The translations under genes and the position numbers were made by a program. From Caenorhabditis remanei (lineage: Eukaryota; Nematoda; Chromadorea; Rhabditida; Rhabditidae), in contig NC_071329.1 of the NCBI RefSeq assembly GCF_010183535.1, positions 16,630,879 to 16,694,878 of the forward strand: a stretch of DNA of 64,000 bases, given 5' to 3'. Shown here in pieces: positions 21,258 to 32,805 of this stretch (position 1 is the stretch's first letter; every line of letters begins with the position of its first letter). The notes beneath the pieces are model-generated. The model worked only from the letters and a program-made list of their open reading frames with translations. It was not told the origin of the DNA and made no database searches.

Positions 21258-23093
21258 TTATTGGAAACCCAGTGATTTCTGAAGAAGAGCTCTCGAGACT
21301 GCAGGGTCCATTTCCTCGATATCATCTGGCATCACTGAGCGAATATCGTCGAGAGGGGATTCTTTACTTATCGCCCCCCACATCAGTAGAGTCCCCCACG
21401 TTGAAATTTACCTAGGAAGAGCCCCCCACCCAGTACAAAACAGGTGGGGGCTTTTCCCTCACGGCGGGGGGCTCTACTTCTATTTTGGTGTGAAACAATG
21501 ACCCCCCACCAGTAAAAAGTGGGGGACGATTGTTCAAGAACCTGGTATTCATGACTTATCGCCCCCACCCCCCTAGAGCCCCCCACCGAGAGTGGAGTTC
21601 TAATTCTTACTGTTTATCTTTAGCTGTAATCATTTATTGATAGCCCCCCACCATTGAACATCGGTCCCCCACCTATGGATTATTAGACCCCCATCATTGA
21701 ATATCAGTCCCCCATTAATGACTTAAAAACCCCCCATTGTTTAACAATAGACCCCCATCATAGAACATCAGGCCCCCACTATTGAACCCCACACTACGAA
21801 TGAAACAAATGGAAGCACGTTTTCAGACTATAAGCTTGAACATCATAAATATAAATTATGCCGAAAATGTCCTTCCGGGTCTTTTTTCCTAAGCCTGAAG
21901 ATTCGGGTATAGTTGAATTATGTTGGACTCAATGGTTCAGGCGTTTAAGCGAAAAAGAGAAAGGGGGGGGGCTAAAGTTCAAAGAGTGGGGGGTCAATAA
22001 TCAATCAGTTGGGGGGCTTTTCCCAGGTCCTTTTTGGGGGGTCATTCTTCAATATAGGGGGGGACGAAAAGTAAATATACCCCGTCGAGAGTTTTGATCT
22101 CCGAGAGACATTTTTCCTGGAAAAATCCAACTGATTATCAGAATAAAACTTTCAATCGAGGTACCTTCAAAATCTTCAAATTGTATCGAGTCGAAATTTG
22201 CAGTTTATTTTTCAATGTTTTCTTCGATTTTTCCAGCAGAAACTCTTCGCATCTTTTGATAGCAGTTGGTGCGTCGTACATATCCGCCAGGTGAAGAATT
22301 CCATCGACAGTGGCATCTGAAAACACTAGTTCATTGAAATGACAAAGGTTCGAACACCCTACCATTAACAGAAGGTTCACCATGAATAAGTTCAAGAAAA
22401 TTCTGAAAATCTTCTGGATCGATTCCAGTGAGTGTCACTTCTGACTTCTGAGATTCTTCAAAATTTCCGAGAAAAAGTGATTTGAAATACGAGGATTGGA
22501 TGGAGAGGAACTGAAATGAAAGTTTGTTGTCCCCAATCACATTATTCACATTTCTCACCATTCTCAATGTATAAAACTTAATATCCTTCACAACCAACAC
22601 AACATCCGATAATTCTTTCATTGATTCATCGAATCGTTTCAACTTCTCCTTCCCGCATCCAACCATTTTCAGAATTCGCACGTTCATTTCGAACGTGATT
22701 GGTTTCTCGTCTGTTATAAATTTCTCCAACAGTTTGTTCAAACCCATAAGGTTTACCCAACCCCACTGTTTTTGATTTCTGTTATAAGACCAGAAGTGAG
22801 TCGATTGGAGGGAATCTTTCGCCGTTTGTAACTTGAAAGTGAATTCAGTGTCGAACGACCACTCGCTGTTTTGTTCTCTCAGACATTCAAAATTGAAGGA
22901 AAATTGATTACTGCTTTTTTGAATATGCATTTTCCTGTGAATTATATGTATTACTTCTCATGTGTTGTTTCAGAATTAATTACCATGGAATTCCGTAGTG
23001 TTCTTCTGTCACACCATAAGATTTATCGTCTTCTAATGCGTCAAAATCTTCAACGACATATCTCATCACGAATTTCTTCTCATTAGTTTCCAT
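21258..23093 (-). pseudogene. Gene J: MATH-BTB interrupted by a transposon
   Basis: Exons are 22984-23093, 22559-22934, 22363-22510, 22165-22316 and a last exon starting at 22116. Start METNEKKFVM, MATH (EWSFDTEFTF), BTB (LSDVVLVVKDIKFYT; YFKSLFLGNF; FQNFLELIHGEP) and helical tail are all present. The last exon is split by the 728-bp element 21356-22083, flanked by the 8-bp repeat GTCGAGAG. On the far side the same frame resumes (DDIRSVMPDDIEEMD) and reaches a stop at 21258. With element and one repeat copy removed the gene would be fully open. The insertion is therefore young and may be polymorphic. Confidence 0.8.
21356..22083. mobile_element. Poly-C/poly-G rich transposon with 8-bp TSD
   Basis: It is inserted in the final exon of gene J between two copies of GTCGAGAG (21348-21355, 22084-22091). 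Ends are GGGATTCTTTACTTATCG and ...GTAAATATACCC, imperfect inverted repeats. The left half is packed with CCCCCCAC blocks spaced by about 15-25 bp and the right half with GGGGGG blocks, so the halves can pair. No transposase ORF. The 8-bp duplication fits hAT-, P- or Merlin-type transposases; a terminal GGG is most like Merlin, which is a guess. Confidence 0.8.
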
Positions 23094-23341
23094 ATTTTGT
23101 GGCTGAAAAACTTGCAAACCAGATTAAATATAATTTGAAAACTATAAGTGTAAAAGATATTTCAAAGAGCCGAAATCTTTTCTTCCAGCAAAATTCAATC
23201 GAACGCTTACCGATTTTTTAAATGAAAAAAAAACGAATTAAAAGTGAAATTAAAACAGGCAGATAAAAAAAAATTTCAGACAAAATGAGTTAATTACATA
23301 CAAATTTATACAACATTAATGAGATAAAACGTTTCATTATT

Positions 23342-25015
23342 CTAGGATCTTCTCGCTGCTTCCCCCGCACGACTTCTCTCCATCGCTTCCCTCCACTGCT
23401 TCATCGAACCATCCGAGTCGACGAAATGCACTCTCTTCGCCGTTTTTACCTACAAATATAAAATTATTGGATTAATTTTTTCAAGCTTACCGATGGAATT
23501 TTCTTAAGATCCTTGACATGAAAATTGCGGAAATTCTCAAAAATGATGCTTTCCATTCGATTCCAGCAGCAGTGGAGGAAGAAAGAGGAAGTGCTGTGAA
23601 GCAGATCCGAATAGAAATACTTGACATGAATCGATTGAGGTGCCACTAATTGATGAAGTCTCTTCAGAACATGAGTATGCATTCCTGATATCTCGAACAC
23701 TTCCAGTTTCGTAATATTACAATAATTCAGAATATATGCAAGTGAATGAGTGAATTTCTCCAGGTAAATCAGATTTCGATCACTTCCAAATGTATTGATT
23801 TTTGGAATTTTTAGTTCCGAATACTTAAAATTTCTCATAACACTCATGAAAACGTCCTCTTCTGGGAATAATTGAACTACATCGAATTTAAAGCGATATG
23901 AATCGATTAATGTCATTTCGGTGCGAGATGTGGCACGGAGACAGAGTCCGAAATTATTACATTCAATTAGGTTTACTATTAGCATGATAAGTTTTTTACA
24001 ACCTTGCTCTACCGAAACCGAAGAAAATTGTGTGCGAAATCGAGAAACGCAGAGAAAAAGAGACAATTTTCAAGGGCATTTCGGTGGAGCGTAGTTGTAA
24101 CAAAAGCTAATACAAAGACTTTTATAAGAATTACCTGTCTTCAAAATCCAAATACTCCATACATTTCATCTTCAACGTCGGCGACAAATCACTCCAATTT
24201 GTGTCAAATCTGACTTCATTTTCAGAATTCTCGATTTCATCTCTCCCAGAATCGATTAAATCCAACAAATCTTCTTCAATCACAAAATCGTTTTGATTAA
24301 TTTCCATTTGAATCTTTTGAATTGTAGATTGGACGATATCAATGTCAGTGTCGATTTTTGGAAATCTGAGAACGTACCGGCCCTCCGACGAACCCAAATA
24401 ATTCATACATCTGCTTCTCAACTCCACCGGCAAAGTTCTCTCAAAATTCAAATCGAATTCGTAGTCTGTCGACTGATTCTCAATTTCATCTCTCCCAGAA
24501 TCGATCAAATCCAACATGTCCTCGTCGATCACAGAATTGCACTGATTGATTTCTATTTGGATTTTTTGAATTGTAGACAGAACGATTTCGTTGTCAGTTT
24601 CATTAATCGATGGTCTGAAAATACGGAAAATTAAGAAAAAAATTTTTTTTTATTACCTTTTCTCCAAATAATTCAAACATTTTCTCTTCAACTCTTCCGA
24701 CAAATCACTAAAATTGAAATCCGACTCCAAATAATCACTGGAGTCCAAAATCTCCGCATATTCTATGAATTCATTTCTCCCAGACTCGATTTCATCTAAC
24801 ATAACCTCGTCGAGAATGAAATTGTCCTTATTGATTTCTTTCCGAACTTCTTGAAGCTTCGATAGAAGATTTTCGTAGTTGTAGCCTCTATTGATAGGTT
24901 TTTTGTCAATTTCAGCTATTAATAATCTGAAAAAATAAATATTTGGTTCGAAAAATGTTTTAAAATTCTATCAGAAATACCTTAATTCCCAGTCATCAAC
25001 TACTCCTTGATTCAT
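23342..25015 (-). CDS. Gene K: three tandem F-box-like units
   Basis: Exons are 24981-25015, 24657-24926, 24378-24614, 24135-24365, a large one down to 23491, and 23342-23449. Exons 2-4 are repeats of one unit, about 77-90 residues each: a helix (STIQKIQ.EINQ), a DE(D/E)LLDLIDSGRDEIEN segment, then an F-box-like motif (FSDLSEELKRKCLNYLE; RTLPVELRSRCMNYLG; WSDLSPTLKMKCMEYLD). The large exon encodes a ~155-residue region like F-box C-terminal parts. Its junction to exon 4 spans a MITE, and no canonical acceptor there restores the frame, so the gene may be broken or the acceptor unseen. The last exon is basic and ends EAARRS. Confidence 0.6.
23979..24110. mobile_element. TTAGC-family MITE, copy 3
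   Basis: 132 bp with ends TTAGCATG and ...GCTAA, flanked by TA (23977-23978, 24111-24112). It sits in the junction between exons 4 and 5 of gene K, next to the only nearby AG acceptor, and may have damaged splicing. Confidence 0.75.
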
Positions 25016-25510
25016 GATCCAATTTTCAGATTTTCAGAGCGGGCGATAGAGGTTTTCTGAAAAAAACGAGAAATGAAAAGAAAAATTAACAAAAACTGCA
25101 AAAAGTCCAAGCGAAAACGTCATTGACGCTGAAACTAGTCATAGCGCGCCAAGGTGCGCCAGACTTTGGTACGAAACTCCGAAATTACGCAACTGCGCTG
25201 TGTTTATAAAGGCGCGTGGTTTGAATTTCAATCCTGTTTATAATTAATTTTCGAAACTTTAAAAGTAATTTTCAGCCGAATTTTCTCACCAAATCTATAA
25301 AAATCGAATATTTAACAAATTTTGATTAGTTTGAACACGAAATGTACATCAAAAACTGATGAAAATGTATCATTTTTTCTCACTTTTAATGAAAATCTCT
25401 TCACTTTCAGTTTTCTCATTCTTTTTCAAAAAATTTTCCGTTTTTCATTCTAATTTTTCAGTTGAAAGCGCTCAATTCTACCAATATCTCGTCAAACGAA
25501 TCGATCAAAC
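25016..25510. other. Divergent promoter region of genes K and L
   Basis: Genes K (-) and L (+) start on either side of this 495-bp stretch. It includes GC-richer sequence around 25130-25220 (GCGCGCCAAGGTGCGCC). No exon is supported; the ORF at 25359 has no family resemblance and overlaps the upstream TTTTTCAG. Confidence 0.4.
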
Positions 25511-26502
25511 ATGTCCGAAGCCAATGAGAAGCGATTTGTGATCAAGCACGTTTTCAAGAACATTTCACGTATTGAAAGTGGACAAATAGTTTATGGAAGT
25601 ACAAAAGAACATTTCGGTTACAATTGGTGAGTTTTAAAACAGTCTTTGAAATATTGAATTTTCTCAGGACGCTTGGCATGTCATGGGAACGGCCATCAAC
25701 AATGAATTATATCAAGTTGATGTGTGAGAAAGTGCCAAATGACAGTACATGGTCGATTGAAACTACTATCAATTCGGAAATGCTCAGTAAAATGGGAAAG
25801 GAATCAGAAATTCATAAGTTCTCCGCTAATTCGACACCGGAAGTCATATTGATTGAAATCTATTGGGATGACTTGAAGAAATATGTTGTGAATAATCATT
25901 TGGAGGTCGAAATCAATGTGAAGATCAATGAAATCAAAAAAGGAAAAGTTTAGAAATTTCGACGAGTCGATGAAAGAGTACTCGGATGTTGTGTTGATTG
26001 TGGAGGATGAGAAATTCTATGTCTCAAAACTATTTCTGGCTTCTCACTGCACCTATTTCAACTCTCTTTTCTTCGGAAAATTCGGAGAAGCAGATAAATC
26101 GGAAGTAGAAATCAAGGAGATTCAAGCGGAGGACTTCCAAAATTTTATCGAATTGATAAATGGAGAATCGTTTGTCGATGACTCTACTGTCAACGGACTT
26201 CTTCAGTTGGCTGATTTCTTCGATTCCAAAACTGCATACAGAAGATGCGAGGAGTTTCTGATGAATAGTACGAAGAAGTCACTCAGAGAAAAAGTTGGAT
26301 TAGCCATCAAGTACAATATCGATAAATTGAAGGTAGAAAATACAAAAAGTAATCTTAAAATCCCAATTGTTTACAGGAAAAGTGCATTTCGAGCATGAAA
26401 ACTGTTGATGAAGTGCATTCAGTTCTTCCCGAAGTTTCGAGTCAAGTCGCCGATTCTGTCTGGAAAGAATTGTTGATGAAAACGCTCTCTTTCTCCAAAT
26501 AA
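25511..26502 (+). pseudogene. Gene L: MATH-BTB with one frameshift
   Basis: Exons are 25511-25626, 25668-26332 and 26377-26502. MATH starts MSEANEKRFVIKHVF. Near 25935, in a run of six A, the frame moves by one base: the MATH frame hits a stop (KKGKV), while the next frame carries on as KFRNFDESMKEYSDVVLIV. BTB follows (YFNSLFFGKF; FQNFIELINGE) in a single exon, then a C-terminal segment (DEVHSVLPEV). Every other part is open and conserved. Either the gene has just been inactivated or this is a homopolymer error in the assembly. Confidence 0.75.
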
Positions 26503-26826
26503 TTCTCATTTTTTGTCTACTTTTTTCCCATTCTGTCACTGAAATCACACGAACGTTTTACCTATCAATTGTATGTTAAAAGTTTTACCCCGTCGAATAA
26601 ACTATAGTTATTGAACCATATTTATCGAATCGTTTTTTTTTTTGCAGTAATTCATACTGTATATTCCATATTTTTGAATCTTTTCACGAAAAAAACACTT
26701 TCCCATTATTCACATTTGAAATCAAGCAGTTTCAGCTAGCTGACGTTTCAGAAAAAAAACTGCGCGGCGTCGTTGCAAAACAGACTCCGCCCAGTTTCTA
26801 CGGAATTTGCAATTCTTTTTTTCAGA

Positions 26827-27886
26827 ATGACTGCAAGCAACCCGTTTATCATAAAGCACGTAGTCAAGAACATTTCGAATTTTAATAAAGAAGAATGGGA
26901 TTACAGTCAAAACGAGGAACATTCTGGAATCGGTTGGAAAATCGGAATCACTGAGAAGAACGGATTCGTTGCGATTCATTTGATCTGTAGTCATTCCACA
27001 AATGATGACAAATGGACCATTCAAACAGTCGATGACGAATTCAAAATCATTTCGATCAGTGGAAAAAGTTGCACGAAAAAAGTGAATCAATGCTTCAACG
27101 AGAAGTCGAAATCGAATGGATTCGATGATTTCATTACATGGGAAGAAATGATTAAGAACTACGTAATTGATGACAATTTGGTTGTGGAGATTCATGTGAA
27201 TCAAATGATAATTTCTGGAATCGAAAAGAGAAAATTGAAAGTATTCGACGAGTCGATGAAGGAGTTCTCGGATGTCGTGTTGATTGTGGAGGATCAGAAG
27301 TTTTATGTATCGAAATTGGTAAGAAAACCGAAAAAATATGAAAAAGTCAATATAGAAATGTATTATTTCAGTATCTCGCCAGCCAATCCACGTATTTCCA
27401 AGCGTTTTTCTTGAGAAATTTCGAGGAATCGAAGAAATCTGAAGTGACTTTGAATGATATCAACGCGAAGGATTTTCAGAATTTTCTCGAGTTGCTTCAT
27501 GGAGAATCGCCGATCGATGGTAGAGCGCGTTTGAAAATTGTAGATGAAAACTAGAATTTCAGACAGCACAATCGAAGGAATCGTCCGTTTGGCGGATATG
27601 TATGATGCTAAAATGGCTGTGAGAAAATGTGAACAATTTCTGATGGATAATTCTGGAAAACCGCTGAAAGAGAAGTTACAAATGGCTCATCAATACCATT
27701 TGGAGAACTTGAAGGTAGCAACAGCGCTCTAATGATAATAACCAATAAAGTTTATTTCAGATCAAATGCCTTTCCAACATCCAAAGTGCTGCAGAAATCC
27801 GTTCGGTCTTGACGTATGATCTGTCGAAAATGGATCCATCAGTGGTCGGAGCACTTCTTCAAAAAACTCTCGCACTTTTTAAATAA
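26827..27886 (+). CDS. Gene M: MATH-BTB protein
   Basis: Exons are 26827-27318, 27372-27519, 27563-27714 and 27761-27886, giving 305 residues. It starts MTASNPFIIKHV directly after a TTTTTTTCAG, which could be a trans-splice acceptor. The intron that splits the MATH domain in most paralogs is absent. MATH covers residues 7-130 (KWTIQTVDDEF; FITWEEMIKNY), BTB about 150-240 (FSDVVLIVEDQKFYV; YFQAFFLRNF; FQNFLELLHGES), and the tail contains AEIRSVLTYDLSKMDPS. A poly(A) signal (CTAATAAAAAGG) is near 27902. It looks intact. Expected role: CUL-3 substrate adaptor, by family. Confidence 0.88.
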
Positions 27887-28027
27887 GAATTGTTGTTTTT
27901 TTCTAATAAAAAGGAACAGATTTTATTTATTCAAAACACCAACGAATCAACAAAAACAATAATTTTGAAACAAGAACAAAAAGATAAAACATTCAAAAAT
28001 TCCTATCGCTGAACTCGTTATTGCACA

Positions 28028-29131
28028 TCATGGTAAATATGACAAGGCTTTCTGGAGAAGAGCCGCGACGACCGATGGATCCATTTCGCTGACGTCGTAT
28101 GAGAGAACAGAGCGAATATCTGCGACATTCTTGATTCTGGAGAGAACTCCATCCTTAAAAAACAACTTTTTATATCATAGCAATAGTCGGAAATGTACCT
28201 TCAAGTTATCCATATCGTACTGTTTTGCGATTTGTAACTTCTCTTTCAATGTCTTCACCGAGTACCTAATAAGATATTCTTCGCATTTTTTGAGTGCAAT
28301 TCCAGCATTATACATGTCAGCCAACTGAAGAATTCCATCGATTGTTTCATCTGTAAAAATGATATTTTGAAAAATTCAAGTATTCATGAAAGATCGAACC
28401 GTCAATCGGCGATTCTCCGTACATCAATTCCAGAAAGTTCTGAAAATCTTCCGAATTGCAGCCATCGAGTTTGATTTCTGGTTTTTTAGACCCCCTTTGC
28501 TTTTTCGAGAGAAGCGATTCAAAATAAGTGGACTGTGTAGCGAGGAACTGGAAGTTTTATTGATTCAAATTGAACTCATACCCACACTTACCAATTTGGA
28601 GACATAGAATTTCTCATTTTCCACAGCCAATACGGCATCTGAGAATATATTCATTTTCGAGTCGAAATTCCTCAACTTCTTCTTCTTCGCGATTCCAGCC
28701 ATTTTTCTGATTCTAATATGACTTTCAATAGTGATATTTCCATCGGTTATATAATCCTTTTCCATATCTTTCCATTCGATAAATTCAGGATCTCCGCAGT
28801 TTCTTTCACATGAGTAAAGTTTCATACACAAACCTTCTCTATGTACTTTTCCGGACACCGATACCAATCTCGCATAATTTTCCAGAGTGATTTCCCAGTT
28901 AGAAGTTTTTGGATGTTCGCAAAACAAATAATACGCGAGAAATCCCCTTTTTCGAGCGATTCTCTTTTTCCTGAATAATATAAATGTCACTTATCAATAA
29001 AACACGCTTCTACGTTACCATGGTACATTGAAATGTTCTTCTGTTGGACTGTCTTGATACTCAATTTCTTTAAGATTCCGAACATCTTGGAAAACGTGTT
29101 TTAGCACAAATTTCTTTTTCGGAGCAGACAT
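28028..29131 (-). CDS. Gene N: MATH-BTB protein
   Basis: Exons are 29019-29131, 28592-28970, 28400-28547, 28199-28350 and 28028-28153, giving 305 residues. It starts MSAPKKKFVLKHVF. MATH includes NWEITLENYARL and FIEWKDMEKDY. BTB has FSDAVLAVENEKFYV, YFESLLSKKQ and FQNFLELMYGES. The tail is ADIRSVLSYDVSEMDPS, ending SYLP. It is closest to gene O. Two introns use less common sites (donor GTTCGA, acceptor TTTTTAAG), the latter shared with gene O. A 227-bp MITE is inserted at the start codon itself on the upstream side, so the original 5' leader is displaced. Confidence 0.88.
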
Positions 29132-29138
29132 ATCTGAA

Positions 29139-29365
29139 GGTGCACTAACGCTTTGGAACTGTAACGTTTTGGAACTCCTTTAGCCTTAGAGCGCGCTTGC
29201 ATTTTTCCATTCAATTTCAGATTTTAAGCCATATTTTAAATATTTTTTTTACTTTCTATCAAAAGAGTTTGTATTTTTGCCTTATTTTGATAGAAAATGA
29301 GAAAAAATTACAGTTCCAAAGCGTAGCAGTTCCAAAACGGAACAGTTCCAAAGCTTTAGTGCACC
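29139..29365. mobile_element. MITE abutting the gene N start codon
   Basis: Ends are GGTGCACTAACGCTTTGG and ...AGTGCACC, flanked by an exact 8-bp repeat, TATCTGAA (29131-29138, 29366-29373). The empty site is visible in gene O, where CAGACATATCTGAA is uninterrupted. The insert contains several copies of CAGTTCCAAA. It moves everything upstream of the gene N ATG 235 bp away. Confidence 0.85.
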
Positions 29366-29603
29366 TATCTGAAGGACAAAGCAAGACAAGTGAGACCAGA
29401 TGAGAACATTGGAATTGTAAAGATATTATTTGTAATATGCAGAATCAGATACTGTAGTCGAGAAGTACATTCAGAAACATAGAATGGTTGATGTTTATTA
29501 ATTATTCGATAGAGTTTTAATATATAGAGAAACATTGCATTCAATCAAATAGTGCTCATAACAATGAATCTATCAAAAATACAACGATTCAAAAAATTGC
29601 ACA

Positions 29604-30837
29604 TCATGGTAAATATGACAACGCTTTCTGGAGAAGAGCCGCGACGACAGATGGATCCATTTCACTGACATCGTATGAGACAACAGATCGAATGTCTGCG
29701 ACATTCTTGATTTCGGAGAGAGCTCTATCCTTAAAAATAAATTTCATATATAATCACAATGGGGCTATTCACCTCCGGAAAAACGTTTCTTTACCTCGAT
29801 TCATTTGCCAGGAAAACAGTTTTTTCCGTTTTTCCGACAATCGAGGGAAAAAGCGTGTTTTTTTCGCATGTGAATATCCCCACAATAGTCGGAAATGTAC
29901 CTTCAAGTTTTCCAGCTTGTATGTTTTAGCCATTTGCAACTTCTCTTTCAATGATTTTTCAGAATTATTAATCAAAAACTCTTCGCATTTTCTCATCGCA
30001 GTTGGAACCTGATACTTGTCAGCCAAATGAATAATTCCATCAACTGTTTCATCTGTAAATGATTTGTCATCTGCTTAATCTGACCTTGATGTCACCTACC
30101 ATCAATTGGTGATTCTCCGTAGATCAATTCCAGAAAGTACTGAAAATCCTCTGATTTACAACCATCGAGTTTGTATTTTGGCTTTTCAGATTTCTCATGT
30201 TTTTTCGATAGGAGATCTTCGAAATACGCGGACTGTGTAGCCAGAAACTGAAAGTTTTTATTGACTGAAATTACACTCAACGTCGCATTTACCAATTTGG
30301 AGACATAGAATTTCTCATCTTCCACAGTCAAAATGACATCTGAGAATATATTCATTTTTGAGTCGAAATTTCTCAATTTCTTCTTTGCGATTCCAGTCAT
30401 TTTCTTGATTTTAATATATTCTTCAATAGTGATATTTCCATCGGTCATATAATCCTTTTCCATATTGTTCCATTCGATAAATGAACCCCATCCCCGACTG
30501 TTGTATTCACTATTACTGATAAACGTCGATTCGCTGTTTCTTTTCTTTATTTTTCCTCCTACCGAGATTAGTCTCGCTTCCCGCTCAATGGTAATCGACC
30601 ATTCGGTGGTTTTAGGATAATGACAATACAGATAATAAGCAAGGGATCCCTTTCTTCTAGTGACGCCTATTCTCCTGAATAAAATATATTTTCCCGTTGC
30701 AATCGAACAACGCTTCTACGTTACCATGGAACATTGAAATGTTCTTCTGTAGGACCGCATTGATACTCATTTTCTTTGAGATTCCGAACATCTTTGAAAA
30801 CGTGTTTTAACACAAATTCCTTCCTCGAAGCAGACAT
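29604..30837 (-). CDS. Gene O: MATH-BTB protein
   Basis: Exons are 30725-30837, 30293-30674, 30100-30247, 29901-30052 and 29604-29729, giving 306 residues. It starts MSASRKEFVLKHVF. MATH contains EWSITIEREARL and FIEWNNMEKDY; BTB contains FSDVILTVEDEKFYV, YFEDLLSKKH and FQYFLELIYGES. The C terminus matches gene N almost exactly (SEMDPSVVAALLQKALSYLP), while the tandem partner differs more in MATH. That fits faster change in the substrate-binding domain. Intron 4 carries a 120-bp MITE. Confidence 0.88.
29761..29880. mobile_element. 120-bp MITE in intron 4 of gene O
   Basis: Its ends, GGGGCTATTCAC and GTGAATATCCC, are inverted. It is flanked by CACAAT on both sides (29755-29760, 29881-29886). 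Gene N has the same intron without it. Inner arms (GGAAAAACG / CGTGTTTTTTTCG-like) are weakly paired. Confidence 0.7.
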
Positions 30838-31082
30838 ATCTGAAATTTTGCGTAAATGTTTACAAAATTTGCAAAATAAACGCGAAAGATCATGCAAATT
30901 AGGGCGGAGTCTGTTTTGCAACATCTCCGCATAGTTTTTTTCAAAACGTTAGCTGACCGGAAAAATATTAAACATACAGAATCAGACACTGTAGTCGAGA
31001 AGTACATTCAGAAACATCGAACTGCTGATGTTTAGTGCTCATTCAAGTATATAAAAAGAGAAAAATATAAATTTCAACAAAT

Positions 31083-32226
31083 TTATGGGAGAAGTGAGAG
31101 AGATTTCTGCAAGAGAGCTCCAACGACCGATGGGTCCATTTCACTAGTTGTGTATGACAAGACAGAACGAATTTCTTCAACATTTTTGATATTGGAAAGA
31201 CACGCCGTCTGAAAAATGGAATGGCAATAGTTTATCAATTTCAGCGAAACACAACCTTCAAATTTTCCAGCTTGTATGTTTTAGCCATTTGCAACTTCTT
31301 TTTCAATGTTTTTCCAGAATTTTTCATCAGAAATTCTTCGCATTTTCTGATTGCAGTGGGAGCTTTATATTTGTCAGCCAAATGAGCAATTTGATCGATT
31401 GTTTCATCTGAAAATTCTTGTCACTTTATTAATCGGACCTTGATGTCACCTACCGTCAATTGGTGATTCTCCGTAGATCAATTCCAGAAAGTACTGAAAA
31501 TCCTCTGATTTGCAGCCATCCAGTGTGATTTCTGGTTTTCCGGATTCTTCTTGTTTTTTAGTCAGAAGAGATTTGAAGTACGTTGATTGGTCGGCGAGAA
31601 ACTGGAAATGAGAGAATTACTATCCGTGAACGGCGAAAATGATTTTAACTTACCAATTTTGAGACATAAAACTTCTCATCCTCCACAATAATTACCAAAT
31701 CTGAAAACTCTTCCATTGTCGCATCGAAATGTTTCAATATCTTTCTCTTGATTCCAGTAATTTCGATAATTTTGACGTGAGTTTCAACAGTAATATGCTC
31801 ATCAATCATATAATCTTTCTCCATTTCTTTCCAATCAATAAAATTTCGCCATCCCCATGAACCGTTTTCCGTATCATAAGTTGACAAGCTGCAGCTTAAG
31901 CTGGGGATTTTTTTTTGTTTTCCAGTTACTGATGTCAATTGTATGCTGAATTCAACACGAATGGACCACTTGTTAGTTTTAAGTTGCTCGCAATAAAGAT
32001 AGACACCGAGAAATCCGTCTTTTCGAACGGCATTCAGTCTCCTAAAAATTTTATTTTTGGCACTTATCAAAAATGTTCAAAATTAATACTAAAAATCCTT
32101 GTTGTTCTCTTACCAAGGAATATTGAAATGTTCTTCTCTAGGACTGTATTGATTAACATCTTCTTTAAAATTCGGAACATCTTTGAAATCATGTCTCATC
32201 ACGAACTGTTTCGCGGGAGCTGTCAT
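31083..32226 (-). CDS. Gene P: MATH-BTB protein
   Basis: Exons are 32114-32226, 31654-32041, 31454-31601, 31256-31407 and 31083-31208, giving 308 residues. It starts MTAPAKQFVMRHDF. MATH includes KWSIRVEFSIQL and FIDWKEMEKDY; BTB includes FSDLVIIVEDEKFYV, YFKSLLTKKQ and FQYFLELIYGES. The tail (EEIRSVLSYTTSEMDPS) ends SLLP. All splice sites are canonical and the frame is open. It belongs to the N-O-P-Q subgroup, which shares exon sizes 113, about 380, 148, 152 and 126 nt and the end motif LP. Confidence 0.88.
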
Positions 32227-32805
32227 TTCTGTAAATGTGGCTATTAGAAGGGATGAAAAACAAAAATTGAAAAATTTTCGAATTTTTAGGCAGATTTTTG
32301 GCTGAAGGTGTGAGGCTGAAGACGTGTGAGAGACACTTTTTTTATAATTTTGATAATTGGTGTAGAAAAGCGAAATCTTTCTTCAAAGTGTGATAAAAAA
32401 ACTCGAAAAAAAGTACGAGAGACGAGAATTGCTCATTCGTGTGCTGATTGGGTGATTGGAAGGGGGCGGAGTCTCTCGTCAAACACTGATTGGTCGCGTG
32501 AAATTAAGAGTGAGCAATTTTCACATTTTTGACTTGGCCGAAACGGAAACTAGTCCCTCTCGCCAGGCACCGTCTCTCGATTGCACACACTCTCTCTCAT
32601 TTAGCGTTTTCGCGGTTTGAATTTTAAGAAAATATTTTCTCAGCGCCCCCAATAAAAAAGTGTTTGTAGAAAAGTAGAAAAGTGTTTCAAATATGACTGT
32701 TGAATCCAACAACATTAAGAAAATAAAATAAAATGAAAATTTCAATGAAACGTTTATTAAAAATAACAGAAGAATCTGAATTAATCTCAAATTCGAAAGT
32801 GAAAA
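32227..32805. other. Intergenic between genes P and Q
   Basis: It holds the gene P upstream region and the gene Q 3' flank. A GC-richer patch near 32420-32600 (GGGGGCGGAGTCTCTCG) may be promoter sequence. No exon or transposon ends are recognised. Confidence 0.4.

Noticed and set aside
21357..22100. CRISPR-like array of C-rich repeats
   Set aside because: Spacing is irregular, units are only C-runs, the host is a eukaryote, and an 8-bp target duplication shows it to be a transposon.
24292..24634. Plus-strand ORF opposite gene K
   Set aside because: Antisense to the repeated F-box-like exons, with no splice or family support.
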